The notes: generated by a model not told the origin, from the sequence alone. 64,000 nucleotides of DNA from Pseudomonas profundi (GCF_008638305.1 NZ_VTPZ01000005.1:201444-265443); one strand, 5' to 3'; shown: positions 55,207 to 64,000, numbered from the stretch's first letter. Translations and numbers: made by a program.

Positions 55207-55527
55207 TCAACCCGTCTTCTGCATCATTTTTTTCTTCATCTCGCAGTGGCCCGTATAACCGCGATAAATAGCGGCGCCGCCCATGGCCAGACTGATCAAT
55301 CCAAACAGTCCGCCCTTGCGCAGTCCTTTGCCCACCAGCAAAGCGCCGCCCGCGACAGAGGCCACACGCTCCATACCGGTCACATTGATGTCGCTGGATG
55401 AACCGGATTTGGTCACACTGGATGAGCCGGATTTGACCGGAGGCGTCTGGGCCTGAGTGGAAGGGCCAGCATTGGGCGTTGCGGAAGTTGCCGTAACATT
55501 CCCTTGAGGCTGATTTGTCTGAACCAT
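55207..55527 (-). CDS. DUF2892-like small membrane protein
   Basis: This is a 106-residue protein. The first 50 residues are Gln/Ser/Thr/Pro-rich and look disordered. Residues 51-95 match the two-helix DUF2892 pattern: NVTGMERVASVAGGALLVGKGL then LFGLISLAMGGAAIYRGYTGHC. It is probably inserted in the inner membrane. It follows the DUF2061 gene direction within the stress cluster, and its function is unknown. Confidence 0.7.
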   Translation of the reverse strand: MVQTNQPQGNVTATSATPNAGPSTQAQTPPVKSGSSSVTKSGSSSDINVTGMERVASVAGGALLVGKGLRKGGLFGLISLAMGGAAIYRGYTGHCEMKKKMMQKTG

Positions 55528-55671
55528 AAGTGTTCCCCTTTGATGATATTAATGAACATATGCCAGTACCGGAACGGGACGTTGCCACCTCTAATAGAGA
55601 CTCGTTGATCCCCCGGTGGTTCAACGACACGGCTTTATGCTCATGAATAAACAAGACTAAATTGTGGAGGT

Positions 55672-55896
55672 CTATTTAGTGCGGCGGCCAAGATTGCCAT
55701 GACCAAGACCTTTTTGCGGACTCCGTTCGGAGCCAAAACGCTGCCACGCTCGCTCATGGAAGTAATACGCCACGGTATTTACCATCGGTTCTACCAGAGC
55801 GATGAGGCCGCCGGTGATTACGCTCCCGGTAAGCAAATAGGCAACGGTGAACGCAACGGTGAAATGAACAACTGCGAAGGTAAATGTCTTCAGCAT
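55672..55896 (-). CDS. DUF2061 small membrane protein
   Basis: This is a 74-residue protein with two hydrophobic helices (MLKTFTFAVVHFTVAFTVAYLL and SVITGGLIALVEPMVNTVAYYFHERAW), the family core HxxVAFxxAYxLTGxxxxGGxxAxxEPxxNTxAYxxHE. I start at 55896 after GGGAGTGG; the longer reading to 55968 would overlap the DUF892 gene. It is 37 bases downstream of that gene. Confidence 0.8.
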   Translation of the reverse strand: MLKTFTFAVVHFTVAFTVAYLLTGSVITGGLIALVEPMVNTVAYYFHERAWQRFGSERSPQKGLGHGNLGRRTK

Positions 55897-55933
55897 TCCA
55901 CTCCCGAAAAAGGCAGGCCGTAGCCTGCCCCTA

Positions 55934-56452
55934 TTAGCGTTTGGCCGTCGTGTCCGGCGCGGCGTCACGAGTAAGATAGGCTTGGGTCAGTTCCGGAAGA
56001 TGGTCTTTAAGCCATGCTGCCATAGCTTCTTCCTGAGGCAGAATCTGCTCGCAAGCGCGCTGTGTTTCAATATCGCCGGTGGCTTTCGCTGCAGCAATAA
56101 GGACAGTGTAGGAGGCTATTTCCATATTCTCGAATACGTAGCCAGACATAGCGCCCTTGATAACCTCGTCACTGACGAACATGCCAGACGCGCCTTGGCC
56201 GAACGCCATGACCTTGCCCCCCATATCCTTGATGGTTGAAGGACTTGCATTCAGCCTCGCCAGGCAGCCGTCCAATAGCTTCTGCTGGCCCAGAGTTTCC
56301 TCAATATGCTGATCGATACGGGCCTTTAGCTTCGGATAATTCTCCAGCCGAGACGATTGCGCTTTCAACATGGTCTCAGCCTGTTGTTCCATCGCATGTG
56401 CGTCACGCAGCCAATCCACGAGGTTGTCAACTTTTGCATTGCTGTCGGTCAT
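55934..56452 (-). CDS. DUF892 (YciE/YciF-like) ferritin-like protein
   Basis: This is a 172-residue four-helix protein of the YciE type: LVDWLRDAHAMEQQAETMLKAQ, then IDQHIEETLGQQKLLDGCL, IKGAMSGYVFENMEIASYTVLIAAA and CEQILPQEEAMAAWL. The Glu and His residues (AMEQQ, QHIEET, NMEIASY, PQEEAMA) match a di-iron carboxylate pattern. I start at 56452 after GAGGGCACCCC. It is divergent from the ferritin-like gene on the other side. Confidence 0.85.
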   Translation of the reverse strand: MTDSNAKVDNLVDWLRDAHAMEQQAETMLKAQSSRLENYPKLKARIDQHIEETLGQQKLLDGCLARLNASPSTIKDMGGKVMAFGQGASGMFVSDEVIKGAMSGYVFENMEIASYTVLIAAAKATGDIETQRACEQILPQEEAMAAWLKDHLPELTQAYLTRDAAPDTTAKR

Positions 56453-56800
56453 CGGGGTGCCCTCTTGATAGGTGATCCTGTAATTGAGAAAGGCTGAGGA
56501 CAACGAAGTTCCGACCTGGTGAATTCAAATCTTTTCCGCCGACTTTTAAATCAGTGTATTAGGCGCAACCTGAACGGCTCGTCTCATTTTCCGGACGGAT
56601 ATTGCACGGCATCCAGGCATACCAAAGTTGGAGACCAGCGATGCGTTACTTGGTTCTATCCGTTCTTCACTGATTATTCCAAGAAATTAAAAACGGGCAC
56701 TAAGAACCATTTGATATATAAAAACTATGAACGTTCTTGCTGGTTAAACTTCTACTTTGTACTACCACATCAACGTGCCATTAACCGTCTGGAGGCATTC
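56453..56800. other. Divergent promoter region in the stress cluster
   Basis: These 348 bases lie between the leftward DUF892 gene and a rightward ferritin-like gene. An open frame runs through it in the phase of the rightward gene, but without a start signal. The stretch is AT-rich around 56690-56760, as expected for promoters. No small gene is seen. Confidence 0.5.
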
Positions 56801-57970
56801 ATGCACGGACTTTCGGGAATATTCGACAACCAGGGCGTTCCGCTTGAAAAGCAGGAATTCTCCTGGAAGGACATAGCCAGTAAACCGATCAGCAAACTGG
56901 ACGATGATGCGTTTACCCGGGTGCGCGTGATACTTATGAATGGTATCGAGCAGGATGCACTGCGTTTAAAGCATATCGGCGCAAGAATGAACAAGTCACT
57001 GCGGCTGCCCCTGGCCCAGGTCCGTCGGGTGGAACAGCACCAGATGACTGCCATAAACTGGCTTCTATCCTCGGATCACTCTCCACTGGAAACCACTGTC
57101 GCCTACGAGCAAGTCGCGATTGAAGTGACCGCAGCCGTGGCTCAAAACGAGCCTGACCCGTATCAGGCGCAGACCTACCGCTTCGGACTGCTGGAGGATT
57201 TCGATCACCTGTACCGCTACTCCGCCATGCTCGACCGGCTGGAGGGAAAGGACGCTAACAACATTCTGCAGGGCTATACCGACATCATCCCCGGCCGTCC
57301 CACCTCCGAGCATCACCGCGCCCCTGAAAGCGACCTGCGCGACAATTACGAGAGAGAAAACGCCGCGCTCATCACCAAGATTCACGCAGCCATGATCACT
57401 GCTGCGGAATATCAAACACATGATTACTACATGAATATCGGCCCGCTGTTCGCCGACCCGGTGGCGCGTCAACTTTATGCTGAAATCGCCTCGGTGGAAG
57501 AGCAGCACGTTACTCAGTACGGCTCGCTCATGGACCCTGACGAATCCTTCCTGGAAAAGTGGCTGATCCACGAAGCCATGGAAGTCTATAACTATCAAAG
57601 CTGCGCTCAACAGGAGGACAACCCTCGCATCAAGGCCATGTGGGAGCGCTTCCTGGACTACGAACTGGGTCATTTGAATCTGGTCTGTGACCTGTTCAAG
57701 CAATACGAGCGTCGTGATCCGGCGGAGATTATCGGCGGGTCCGTACCCGCAATGATCGAGTTCAAGAGCCAGCGCGAATTTGTTCGCAAGGTGGTATCCG
57801 AGGAAGTCAATCTGCGCACTTCGGGCAACAAATACGTGCCCAAACAAGAGGAAAGCCCGCTATCGCTGGCTTACCGCACCCAGATGAACACCCCGATTAT
57901 CCCGGCCAACATAGTCTCAGCAGGCTATAACTGGCGCCCGGGTACCGAATTGGCAGAGAAAAAATCCTAG
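56801..57970 (+). CDS. Large ferritin-like domain protein
   Basis: This 389-residue protein has di-iron-like helices: NGIEQDALRLKHIGARM, LYAEIASVEEQHVTQYGSL (ExxH), EKWLIHEAMEVYNYQSC and FLDYELGHLNLVCDLF (ExxH). There is an N-terminal extension and a C-terminal tail after IEFKSQREFVRKVV. It probably stores or oxidises iron or acts in peroxide defence. Start: ATG 56801 follows CTGGAGGCATTC; the open frame upstream to 56519 has no start signal. It is nine bases before the next ferritin-like gene. Confidence 0.8.
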   Translation: MHGLSGIFDNQGVPLEKQEFSWKDIASKPISKLDDDAFTRVRVILMNGIEQDALRLKHIGARMNKSLRLPLAQVRRVEQHQMTAINWLLSSDHSPLETTVAYEQVAIEVTAAVAQNEPDPYQAQTYRFGLLEDFDHLYRYSAMLDRLEGKDANNILQGYTDIIPGRPTSEHHRAPESDLRDNYERENAALITKIHAAMITAAEYQTHDYYMNIGPLFADPVARQLYAEIASVEEQHVTQYGSLMDPDESFLEKWLIHEAMEVYNYQSCAQQEDNPRIKAMWERFLDYELGHLNLVCDLFKQYERRDPAEIIGGSVPAMIEFKSQREFVRKVVSEEVNLRTSGNKYVPKQEESPLSLAYRTQMNTPIIPANIVSAGYNWRPGTELAEKKS

Positions 57971-57979
57971 GAGGCTTCC

Positions 57980-58711
57980 ATGGTGAGTTCAGCAAAAATG
58001 GGCCATAACCTGACCGGCGCCCAGATGTCCCCAAAAGACACCGCAAAGATGGCAGAGGCAGTCGAGCATTACCCGGCGGATGTCCCGGGCAACGCATCAG
58101 ACCTCTTGATTGCCCGTCGTAACGAAACCAACGAATCCGGCCGTATCGGATCCGTACCCGTGCCGGGTTCTGCAAAGGGCATGCTCAAGTCCACCTTCGA
58201 AAAGATGATGGGCAAGAACCCGGAAGTCCTGATCGACAAGCTGGGTGAACGGCTTGCTTACGAGCGTACCGGCGTGCGGCTTTACGAAGCCGCCATTGCC
58301 AAGGTTCAGGCACTCGATACCGGCGCCGGCGCACCCCCGGACCTGCTAAAGACCTTGCAAACAATACGCAACGAGGAGGAAGAGCATTTCCACCTGCTCG
58401 TTGCAGCAGTGGAAAAGCTCGGTGCAGATCCGACTGCCATGACGCCCTCGGCCGATGTCGCAGGCGTGATCGCACTAGGCGTAATGCAGGTGCTTACTGA
58501 TCCACGCACCAACATTTCGCATGCACTGAACGCGCTCCTGACCATCGAACTTGCGGACAACGCAGCCTGGGAACTACTGATCGAAATGGCAGAAAGTGCG
58601 GGGCAGAAAGATATCGCCAAGAGCTTCGGCAAGGCGCTCACCCAGGAAGAACAGCACCTCGCCAATATCAAGGCGTTACTCAGACAGGACCAGCTCAAGC
58701 AGCTGTCCTGA
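57980..58711 (+). CDS. Ferritin-like protein
   Basis: This is a 243-residue protein. After an 80-residue lead (SDLLIARRNETNESGRIG) it has four helices with metal-type motifs: ERLAYERTGVRLYEA, RNEEEEHFHLLVAAVEKLG (ExxH), TIELADNAAWELLIEMA and ALTQEEQHLANIKALL (EEQH). These are bacterioferritin/rubrerythrin-like without a rubredoxin part. GGAGGCTTCC precedes the ATG, nine bases after the upstream stop, so the pair is one transcript. It ends at a strong terminator. Confidence 0.82.
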   Translation: MVSSAKMGHNLTGAQMSPKDTAKMAEAVEHYPADVPGNASDLLIARRNETNESGRIGSVPVPGSAKGMLKSTFEKMMGKNPEVLIDKLGERLAYERTGVRLYEAAIAKVQALDTGAGAPPDLLKTLQTIRNEEEEHFHLLVAAVEKLGADPTAMTPSADVAGVIALGVMQVLTDPRTNISHALNALLTIELADNAAWELLIEMAESAGQKDIAKSFGKALTQEEQHLANIKALLRQDQLKQLS

Positions 58712-58735
58712 TAAAAATAGCCTGAGCCAGGGCCT

Positions 58736-58761
58736 GGGCCGACATGATCGGCCCTTTTTTT
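58736..58761 (+). terminator. Intrinsic terminator after the ferritin-like gene
   Basis: The arms GGGCCGA and TCGGCCC pair around CATGA and are followed by seven T residues. It lies 25 bases after the stop codon. Confidence 0.9.
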
Positions 58762-58800
58762 CCGCACTGTCCGTCGCGGAGCCGTCGATGAGGATTAGCC

Positions 58801-59262
58801 ATGAATGCGATAGACCTGTTGATTCAGGATCATGAAAAGCTGAAAAAACTGCTCGAACAGATCAGCTCGACGACCGAGCGAGCCGCCAAGACACGCACTG
58901 ACGTACTGGCGCAGATCGAGACCGAGCTGCTCAGCCACACCCGTATCGAAGAAGAGATTTTCTACCCAGCCTACCGCGACGCTAGCGACAAGGAAGGGAA
59001 AAAGATGTTTCACGAAGCAGTGGAAGAGCATCGTGCGGTCAGCGAACTGGTGTTACCCGATCTGCTGAAGACGCAGCCTGACACCGTGCAGTTTTCCGGC
59101 CGAATCAAGGTGCTCAAAGAGCTGCTTGAACATCATATCGAGGAGGAAGAAAGCGAGATGTTTCCCGATGCCAGAGAGGTGCTCAAGGACGAGGAGCTAA
59201 ACAGGCTAGGCGAGGAAATGGAGACGAAGAAAAAATCCATCAAAGCTGAAATGAAGAAGTAG
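58801..59262 (+). CDS. Hemerythrin HHE domain protein
   Basis: This is a 153-residue four-helix bundle with the hemerythrin iron set: His11 in QDHEKL, His46-x3-Glu50 in SHTRIEEEIFYP, His71/His77 in HEAVEEH, and HHIEEEESEMFP near 111-122. It probably binds a di-iron centre and reacts with oxygen, nitric oxide or peroxide. The last 30 residues are Lys/Glu-rich. It has its own gene after a terminator. Confidence 0.88.
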   Translation: MNAIDLLIQDHEKLKKLLEQISSTTERAAKTRTDVLAQIETELLSHTRIEEEIFYPAYRDASDKEGKKMFHEAVEEHRAVSELVLPDLLKTQPDTVQFSGRIKVLKELLEHHIEEEESEMFPDAREVLKDEELNRLGEEMETKKKSIKAEMKK

Positions 59263-59363
59263 GCACAGGCTGAGGTAGTCAGGCTGGCGCAGATCAAGAG
59301 CCTGGCTCACCTTCAACACCAACGGAAAACCGAAAGAAAAGACACAGCGGGGGAATCAAAAAA

Positions 59364-59439
59364 TGGTGGGTCGTGTAGGATTCGAACCTACGACCAATTG
59401 GTTAAAAGCCAACTGCTCTACCAACTGAGCTAACGACCC
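59364..59439 (-). tRNA. tRNA-Lys(TTT)
   Basis: This is a seventy-six-base cloverleaf with encoded CCA: acceptor GGGTCGT/ACGACCC, D-loop AGCTCAGTTGGTAGAGC, anticodon loop CTTTTAA (anticodon TTT), T-loop GGTTCGAATCC. In P. aeruginosa a tRNA-Lys lies near the tol-pal genes too. Confidence 0.98.
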
Positions 59440-59594
59440 CTTTGATGCGCGGTATATTACTGATTTTGCACAGAAACTCAAGAATTTTTTGCGCTTTTTT
59501 TCCAGGGTCCGCTACCGCTTCGTCGCGAGCCAAAAAGCAGTAATCCGAAGGTCCAGAGAGACGGCAGAGCGAGCGCCCTGCCGAAAGAGATATC

Positions 59595-60449
59595 CTAACC
59601 GAGGTTGTCCAGGTCGCGCCGCGCGAGTTGTGCAGCTGAAGAACCGGGATGCTTGGACAGAACTTCCTGATACAGCTGACGCGCCTTGTCTGCATTGCCT
59701 AGACGACGTTCGACATCAGCCAGCTTGTACAGGGCGTCTGCTTCTTTCCGATGGCCCTGAAAGTTGCTGATGACCTGAGCGAAAGCGCGACCCGCTGACT
59801 CCAGATCAGACTGGGCCAGATGGACCTCACCCAACCAGTACTGCGCGTTTCCAGCGTATGTACTGTCAGGATAGCGACGCAGAAACGCATTGAACGCCAT
59901 GGCTGCTTTTTCAAAATCGCGGGTCTTGACCAGGTCAAAAGCCGCCTCGTATAGCAGTTTCTCGCGTTCAGGATCTGCCGGCGCCTGCTGGCTCGGCGCA
60001 TCGGGGCGGTTCGCACCTGATTGCTGCTGCGCTGTCGGAGCGTTCGCCGCTGGTGCCTGGTTGCTCGGCGGCTGAACGGTCGCAAGCGGATCATCAGGCG
60101 AGCCGTTGGCCCTCCCGTTACGCGGTAATGCTGTAGTACCGCCCGTCATTGATGTTAACCGGCGGTCGAGATCCTCGTACTGGTCAAGCTGGTTCTGTTC
60201 CAGCTGTTTCAGTCTATGTTCCTGCTCTTCAAGCAGGCCACGCAACATCGATACTTCCTGCTGCAGTTGGTCCACCTGCTGCATGAGCTGGCCCTCGATA
60301 GAGAGCCGGCCCCCGGAAGTCGCGGGTGCAGGAGTGGCTGGCTGGCTGGGGCGTGCACCGCCCGAGCTGCCATCGATGATCGGTGCCTGTGCCAGGGCCG
60401 CTAACGGCGACAGCAGACAGACAAACGCAACACTCCTGAACCCTTTCAT
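59595..60449 (-). CDS. cpoB: Cell division coordinator CpoB (YbgF)
   Basis: This is a 284-residue periplasmic protein. The signal peptide ends near ALAQAP (20-22). A coiled coil (about 55-95, QLMQQVDQLQQEVSMLRGLLEEQEHRL) is followed by a Pro/Ala/Gln-rich linker (about 105-155). Three TPRs come at 160-284, with YPDSTYAGNAQYWLGE and KADALYKLADVERRLG. In E. coli CpoB links peptidoglycan synthesis by PBP1B with Tol constriction. It starts eight bases after pal. Confidence 0.93.
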   Translation of the reverse strand: MKGFRSVAFVCLLSPLAALAQAPIIDGSSGGARPSQPATPAPATSGGRLSIEGQLMQQVDQLQQEVSMLRGLLEEQEHRLKQLEQNQLDQYEDLDRRLTSMTGGTTALPRNGRANGSPDDPLATVQPPSNQAPAANAPTAQQQSGANRPDAPSQQAPADPEREKLLYEAAFDLVKTRDFEKAAMAFNAFLRRYPDSTYAGNAQYWLGEVHLAQSDLESAGRAFAQVISNFQGHRKEADALYKLADVERRLGNADKARQLYQEVLSKHPGSSAAQLARRDLDNLG

Positions 60450-60457
60450 GCGACCTC

Positions 60458-60973
60458 TTACTTACGCAGTTCTACGCGACGGTTCTGAGCCCAGTCTTCT
60501 TCGCTGGAACCCAGTGCATCCGGCTTCTCTTCACCGTAGGAAACCAGCTCCAGCTGTGCCGGAGAGACGCCCTGAAGAACCAGATAACGCTGAACCGCAC
60601 CGGCACGACGCTCGCCCAGAGCCATGTTGTACTCGCGGGTGCCACGCTCGTCAGTATGACCTTCGAGGACTACACGATTTCCTTCGGCTTTCAGGTCCTT
60701 GGCGTGAACGTCCAGGGCGCGCATGGCTTCCTGTTTCAGGTCAGCGCTGTCGAATTCGAAGTAGAAGGTGGTGATTGCACGCAGAGCGGCTTCTTCGCTG
60801 GTCACGCCGTCATCCGCCGAAGAGGGAGAAGTGCTGGTGTAACCGGCGTTCGGGTCAACTGCCCCGGTGCCAGCGCCAGTACCGGACGCATCACCACCCT
60901 TGGAGGAACACCCTACAACCACACCAAAAGCTACGATCAGAGCTGCTGCTTTGCCGAACTTGATAACTTCCAT
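60458..60973 (-). CDS. pal: Peptidoglycan-associated lipoprotein
   Basis: This is a 171-residue outer-membrane lipoprotein. The lipobox VVVGCSS gives acyl-Cys near residue 22. The OmpA-like domain has [38 protein letters not shown] and the final [10 protein letters not shown], including the Asp and Arg that bind meso-DAP. I start at the second ATG (60973) since GGAG is then 7 bases away. Pal anchors the Tol system to peptidoglycan. Confidence 0.96.
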   Translation of the reverse strand: MEVIKFGKAAALIVAFGVVVGCSSKGGDASGTGAGTGAVDPNAGYTSTSPSSADDGVTSEEAALRAITTFYFEFDSADLKQEAMRALDVHAKDLKAEGNRVVLEGHTDERGTREYNMALGERRAGAVQRYLVLQGVSPAQLELVSYGEEKPDALGSSEEDWAQNRRVELRK

Positions 60974-61015
60974 CATAAAACTCCTGAAACCCCATACGGT
61001 TTGTGTTGTTGCACC

Positions 61016-62329
61016 CTAAGGCAGGTACGGTGACCATGAAGGCACGCGCAGGTCGGTGAACTGTGTCGGTATGACCGACCGCGCACGACCGTTAGTCGAG
61101 ACCAGCATGAGAACGCCTTTTCCCTGTTGACGGGTGGCATAAATTAACATAGTGCCGTTGGGAGCGACAGTAGGCGACTCATCCAGCGACGTTTCTGTCA
61201 AAATCCTCAGATTGCCGCTCTTCAGATCCTGAGTGGCAATATGAAAATTACGGTAGCCCTGCTGCCGGTGAACCATGACCATGGTCTGCCCATCCACCGA
61301 GAGCTTGGCATTGGCATTATAGTTGCCAACAAATGTCAGGCGCTCCGAAGAACCGCCGTTTATATTCTGTTTGTAAATCTGTGGTCGCCCACCCCGATCG
61401 GAAGTAAACACGATCGTATTGTTATCCATCCAGGCCGGCTCGGTATCGATTCCGTAATGGTTGGTCACCCGCCGCATATTCTTGGTGGCAAGGTTCATCA
61501 CATAAATTTCTGGATTGCCGTCCCGCGACAACACAAACGCCAACCGCTCACCATCAGGCGACCACGCCGGAGCACCGTTGAGGCCCTCAAAGCTGGTGAT
61601 ACGCTCACGCCGCCCCGTCTGTACGTAATGAACATAGATCTCGGGCCGGCGCGACTCGAAGGATACGTAGGCAATACGTTGACCGTCCGGGGCATAGGAA
61701 GGCGTCAGGATCGGCTCCTTCGATTGCAGCAGGGTCACGGCACGTGCGCCGTCATAATCCGAGCGCTGCAAGGTAAAACGCGTGTTCTCCGCCGAGTGAC
61801 GCTCGGCAGCCACGTAGAGCAGCTTGGTGTTGAACGCGCCCTTGATGCCCGTGAGCTCCTCGAAAATTTCATCGCTCATATGGTGCGCCATATCACGCAG
61901 CTGCCGCTGGGTACCGCTCACCGTCTTGGACAACAGAACCTCTTCGCGAGCCACACCGTAGAGCACATATTTTATTTCGAAGCGGTCAGCCGACGGATTG
62001 GTAACGCGGCCAGCCACTACGTACTGCACGCCCAACGCATTCCAGTCCCGCGGGAATATCTCACTGGCCTGGGTCGGATAGCTGAGCATGTTGCCGCGAT
62101 CAAACGGCACGAACATACCAGTATGACCGAGGTCGTTGCCGACAATCTCAGCGACGTCCTCTGGCAGTGGCGACGAACCCTGCCACCCAAGAGGAACGAC
62201 TGCGACCGGCGTTGCCTTGTCCGTACCACGGGTAATTTCAATGGCATTCTGTGCCATTGCAGTCTGGGCCATGAACAGTACGGCCACAGCCGCCATCCAC
62301 AACCGGGTTAACTTCGCTGCTTTTCTCAA
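61016..62329 (-). CDS. tolB: Tol-Pal system protein TolB
   Basis: This 437-residue periplasmic protein has a signal peptide of about 26 residues (MAQTAMAQ) and an N-terminal domain (about 27-160). The six-bladed propeller has repeats such as [27 protein letters not shown] and [26 protein letters not shown]. It binds Pal and TolA. Its start overlaps tolA by four bases. Confidence 0.97.
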   Translation of the reverse strand: MRKAAKLTRLWMAAVAVLFMAQTAMAQNAIEITRGTDKATPVAVVPLGWQGSSPLPEDVAEIVGNDLGHTGMFVPFDRGNMLSYPTQASEIFPRDWNALGVQYVVAGRVTNPSADRFEIKYVLYGVAREEVLLSKTVSGTQRQLRDMAHHMSDEIFEELTGIKGAFNTKLLYVAAERHSAENTRFTLQRSDYDGARAVTLLQSKEPILTPSYAPDGQRIAYVSFESRRPEIYVHYVQTGRRERITSFEGLNGAPAWSPDGERLAFVLSRDGNPEIYVMNLATKNMRRVTNHYGIDTEPAWMDNNTIVFTSDRGGRPQIYKQNINGGSSERLTFVGNYNANAKLSVDGQTMVMVHRQQGYRNFHIATQDLKSGNLRILTETSLDESPTVAPNGTMLIYATRQQGKGVLMLVSTNGRARSVIPTQFTDLRVPSWSPYLP

Positions 62330-63405
62330 AATGACAAATCCTCTGGCCTGAATCGCAGGGTCAGGTTACGGAACCTGCGATCGAACGTTGTTGGATCTTC
62401 CCGCGACAATTGTTGCATTTCCGGGATCCGTCCCACATTACGCACCGCCTGCACTGCCGATTGGTCAAAGCCCGCATCACCGCTCGAACGAGACACTACC
62501 GCATCGGTAATCTGCCCGGTGGGCAGCATGCTGATCTTCACTTCTACCACCATACCGTTCCGCGCGGTGGGCGGTCGACGCCATTGGGCGCTAACGTAAC
62601 GCCGTATGACGTCTTCGTAGCTGGCCGCAACTTCATCGCCCACCTGGTTGGCCTGGGCCTGCTGATACTGTGTTTCATCCGCCAGCAACTCGGCCAGCGC
62701 TTTGGCCCGGGCGTCTTCCTGCTCGCGCTTCTGTTTTGCGACGCGATCGGCTTCAGCCTTCTTCTTTGCCTCTTCGGCAGCCTTTTTCTTGGCGTCCTCG
62801 GCAGCTTTGTTCCTGGCCGCTTCAGCGGCTTTCTGCTTGGCGGCTTCTTCGGCTTTGCGTTTGGCGTCTTCTGCTGCCTTCTTCTTCGCAGCTTCAGCCT
62901 CGGCAGCTTTCTTGCGGGCCTCTTCCTCAGCGGCCTTGCGCGCGGCATCCGCTTTACGCTTGATCTCTTCTTCAGCCTGTTGCTTGGCTTTTTGCTCGGC
63001 TTCGGCGCGTGCCGCAGCAGCCTGTTGCTGCTGTTCGGCCCGGGCTGCTTCAGCTGCGGCGGCAGCGGCCTGCTTCTCAGCCTCGGCGGCGCGCTGCGCG
63101 GCCTCCTGCTCTTGTTGTTGCTGCTGTTGCTGCTGTTCCAGTTCTTCCGCTTCGTGTCGCGGCGCAGCAGTGCGCGCCGATTCGCCGGCAATCTGCTGAT
63201 CCGTCTGGTTGGTCGCCGGGCTCTTCGAATCCAGCTGCACCAGGGTCGCCTGCACAATGGGCTTGGCCGGTTCAAACTCGGGTGCCGACGAGAACGAAAC
63301 GAACAGCATCATCGCCACCAGCAGGTGTAGCGCCAGCGCCTTCAGCAGAGGCGCAGCGTAACCTGCCGAGTGCTCTTCCGGTGTCCGGTCTTCGCGCGTA
63401 TTCAC
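62326..63405 (-). CDS. tolA: Cell envelope integrity protein TolA
   Basis: This is a 359-residue protein. One membrane helix (about 22-41, [15 protein letters not shown]) is followed by a long Ala/Lys/Glu/Gln helical rod (about 85-245) and the C-terminal TolA domain III (about 262-359) with [49 protein letters not shown]. The rod repeats cause GC-rich low complexity in the DNA. It reaches from the inner membrane to TolB and Pal. Confidence 0.96.
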   Translation of the reverse strand: MNTREDRTPEEHSAGYAAPLLKALALHLLVAMMLFVSFSSAPEFEPAKPIVQATLVQLDSKSPATNQTDQQIAGESARTAAPRHEAEELEQQQQQQQQEQEAAQRAAEAEKQAAAAAAEAARAEQQQQAAAARAEAEQKAKQQAEEEIKRKADAARKAAEEEARKKAAEAEAAKKKAAEDAKRKAEEAAKQKAAEAARNKAAEDAKKKAAEEAKKKAEADRVAKQKREQEDARAKALAELLADETQYQQAQANQVGDEVAASYEDVIRRYVSAQWRRPPTARNGMVVEVKISMLPTGQITDAVVSRSSGDAGFDQSAVQAVRNVGRIPEMQQLSREDPTTFDRRFRNLTLRFRPEDLSF

Positions 63406-63848
63406 GGTGCCTCGGTAATCAATCCGACATTGGGAACGCCAGCCTGCTGCAGCGTTGCCATAGCGGTTACCACGATGCCGTAATTGGCCGTCTCATCGCC
63501 CCGTATGTATACCAGCGTATCCGGTCGGGCGTTGATAATCTTGGTCACCTTCTCTGACATTTCTTCGAGGGACACAGCGCTCTCGCTCTGATTCTCGGTA
63601 TCCACTGCTTCACCCAGATTCCAGTAATAGGTACCGTCCGCCAGAACAGACAAGGTCAGCACCTGCTGATTGCTGTCGGAGGGCAGTACTTCGCTGGACA
63701 CCTGAGGCAGGTCGACCTTCACGCCCTGGTTGAGCATGGGCGCGGTCACCATGAAAATCACCAGCAGCACCAGCATGACGTCGATATAAGGCACGACGTT
63801 CATCTCGGCTACTGGCTTGCGTTTACGGCGTCTGCCTTGCACCTGCAT
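63402..63848 (-). CDS. tolR: Tol-Pal system protein TolR
   Basis: This is a 148-residue inner-membrane ion-channel subunit. One helix is at about 16-38 (NVVPYIDVMLVLLVIFMVTAPM) with the proton-path Asp in YIDVMLVLL. The periplasmic domain contains VYIRGDETANYG. It overlaps tolA by four bases and follows tolQ after 11 bases. Confidence 0.96.
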   Translation of the reverse strand: MQVQGRRRKRKPVAEMNVVPYIDVMLVLLVIFMVTAPMLNQGVKVDLPQVSSEVLPSDSNQQVLTLSVLADGTYYWNLGEAVDTENQSESAVSLEEMSEKVTKIINARPDTLVYIRGDETANYGIVVTAMATLQQAGVPNVGLITEAP

Positions 63849-63859
63849 CGTGACTCCTG

Positions 63860-64000
63860 TTATTCGTCCCGGCTATGCACGCGGCGGTGCAGGATGCTCG
63901 AGAACTCGTCAGCGAAAGTGTAATAACGGCTGATCAGCGTCTCGGAGCGCGCAGAGAATCGGTTGTAGGCAATCACCGCAGGGATGGCCGCGAACAGGCC
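63860..64000 (-). CDS. tolQ: Tol-Pal system protein TolQ, C-terminal end
   Basis: The last 46 residues are visible, running off the right edge: GLFAAIPAVIAYNRFSAR (the end of the third membrane helix), then a cytoplasmic tail with YYTFADEFSSILHRR. This ending fits TolQ of Pseudomonas. The start is outside the window. Confidence 0.92.
   Translation of the reverse strand, partial: GLFAAIPAVIAYNRFSARSETLISRYYTFADEFSSILHRRVHSRDE

Noticed and set aside
56519-56800. N-terminal extension of the ferritin-like gene by 94 codons
   Set aside because: There is no ribosome site at 56519, and the clear GGAGG lies just before ATG 56801.
61241-62311. 356-codon frame antisense to tolB
   Set aside because: It is a compositional shadow with no ribosome site and no domain.
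62702-63199. DNA tandem repeat or CRISPR-like array
   Set aside because: The repetitiveness is low-complexity coding for the TolA helical rod; there are no regularly spaced direct repeats.
62410-63330. Long frame rich in Leu/Gly/Phe opposite tolA
   Set aside because: It is produced by the repeated Ala/Lys/Glu codons of the TolA rod read on the other strand.

Overview
The window looks like a chromosomal segment of a Pseudomonadaceae gammaproteobacterium. The block purC, MBL-fold hydrolase, bamC, dapA, gcvR, bcp, AI-2E/PerM transporter, TusA-like protein, M48 protease, nadA, with tRNA-Ser(CGA) beside purC, has the gene order I remember from Pseudomonas aeruginosa PA1004-PA1013. The right end carries cpoB-pal-tolB-tolA-tolR-tolQ next to tRNA-Lys(TTT), again Pseudomonas-like. 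A marine or pollutant-degrading lineage such as Halopseudomonas is possible, but I cannot establish the species from sequence alone.

Layout. (1) 1-18.9 kb is a catabolic and lipophile-handling region: six short-chain dehydrogenases (one cut by the window edge), a limonene-epoxide-hydrolase-like NTF2 protein, an APH-fold kinase-like protein, an MFS carrier, AraC and TetR regulators, a crotonase, two VOC proteins, and the set RND/MMPL exporter, YCF48-like, DUF1329, DUF1302. (2) 18.9-32.9 kb is a leucine/isovalerate degradation cluster: a LysR gene divergent from a fused indolepyruvate-type 2-oxoacid:ferredoxin oxidoreductase, then liuA, liuB, liuC, liuD, liuE, a two-subunit 3-oxoacid CoA-transferase and a thiolase. 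Together these can take a branched 2-oxoacid to isovaleryl-CoA, 3-methylcrotonyl-CoA, methylglutaconyl-CoA, HMG-CoA, acetoacetate and acetyl-CoA. A textbook intrinsic terminator lies directly against the thiolase ribosome-binding site. (3) 32.9-39.6 kb is an oxidative region: a 2Fe-2S ferredoxin divergent from two adjacent Rieske-oxygenase-like genes, a small VOC protein, a YdeP-type molybdopterin oxidoreductase and an MDR reductase.

The most interesting thing I see is the Rieske pair. The first protein keeps a perfect Rieske cluster motif but has a damaged mononuclear iron site. The second keeps a complete mononuclear iron site but has lost every Rieske cysteine and histidine. They look like two complementary half-enzymes that must work as a mixed oligomer.

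(4) 39.6-43.7 kb is a low-coding-density remnant of an integrative element beside tRNA-Ser(CGA): an AlpA-type excisionase gene broken by an in-frame amber codon, a CoiA-like putative PD-(D/E)XK nuclease and small accessory genes. (5) 43.7-52.6 kb is the conserved housekeeping block. (6) 52.7-59.3 kb is a stress-type cluster dominated by six proteins of predicted four-helix-bundle fold (DUF4142, PA2169/DUF2383, DUF892, two ferritin-like, hemerythrin) plus small membrane proteins. (7) 59.4-64.0 kb is tRNA-Lys and the Tol-Pal envelope system, with tolQ running off the window.
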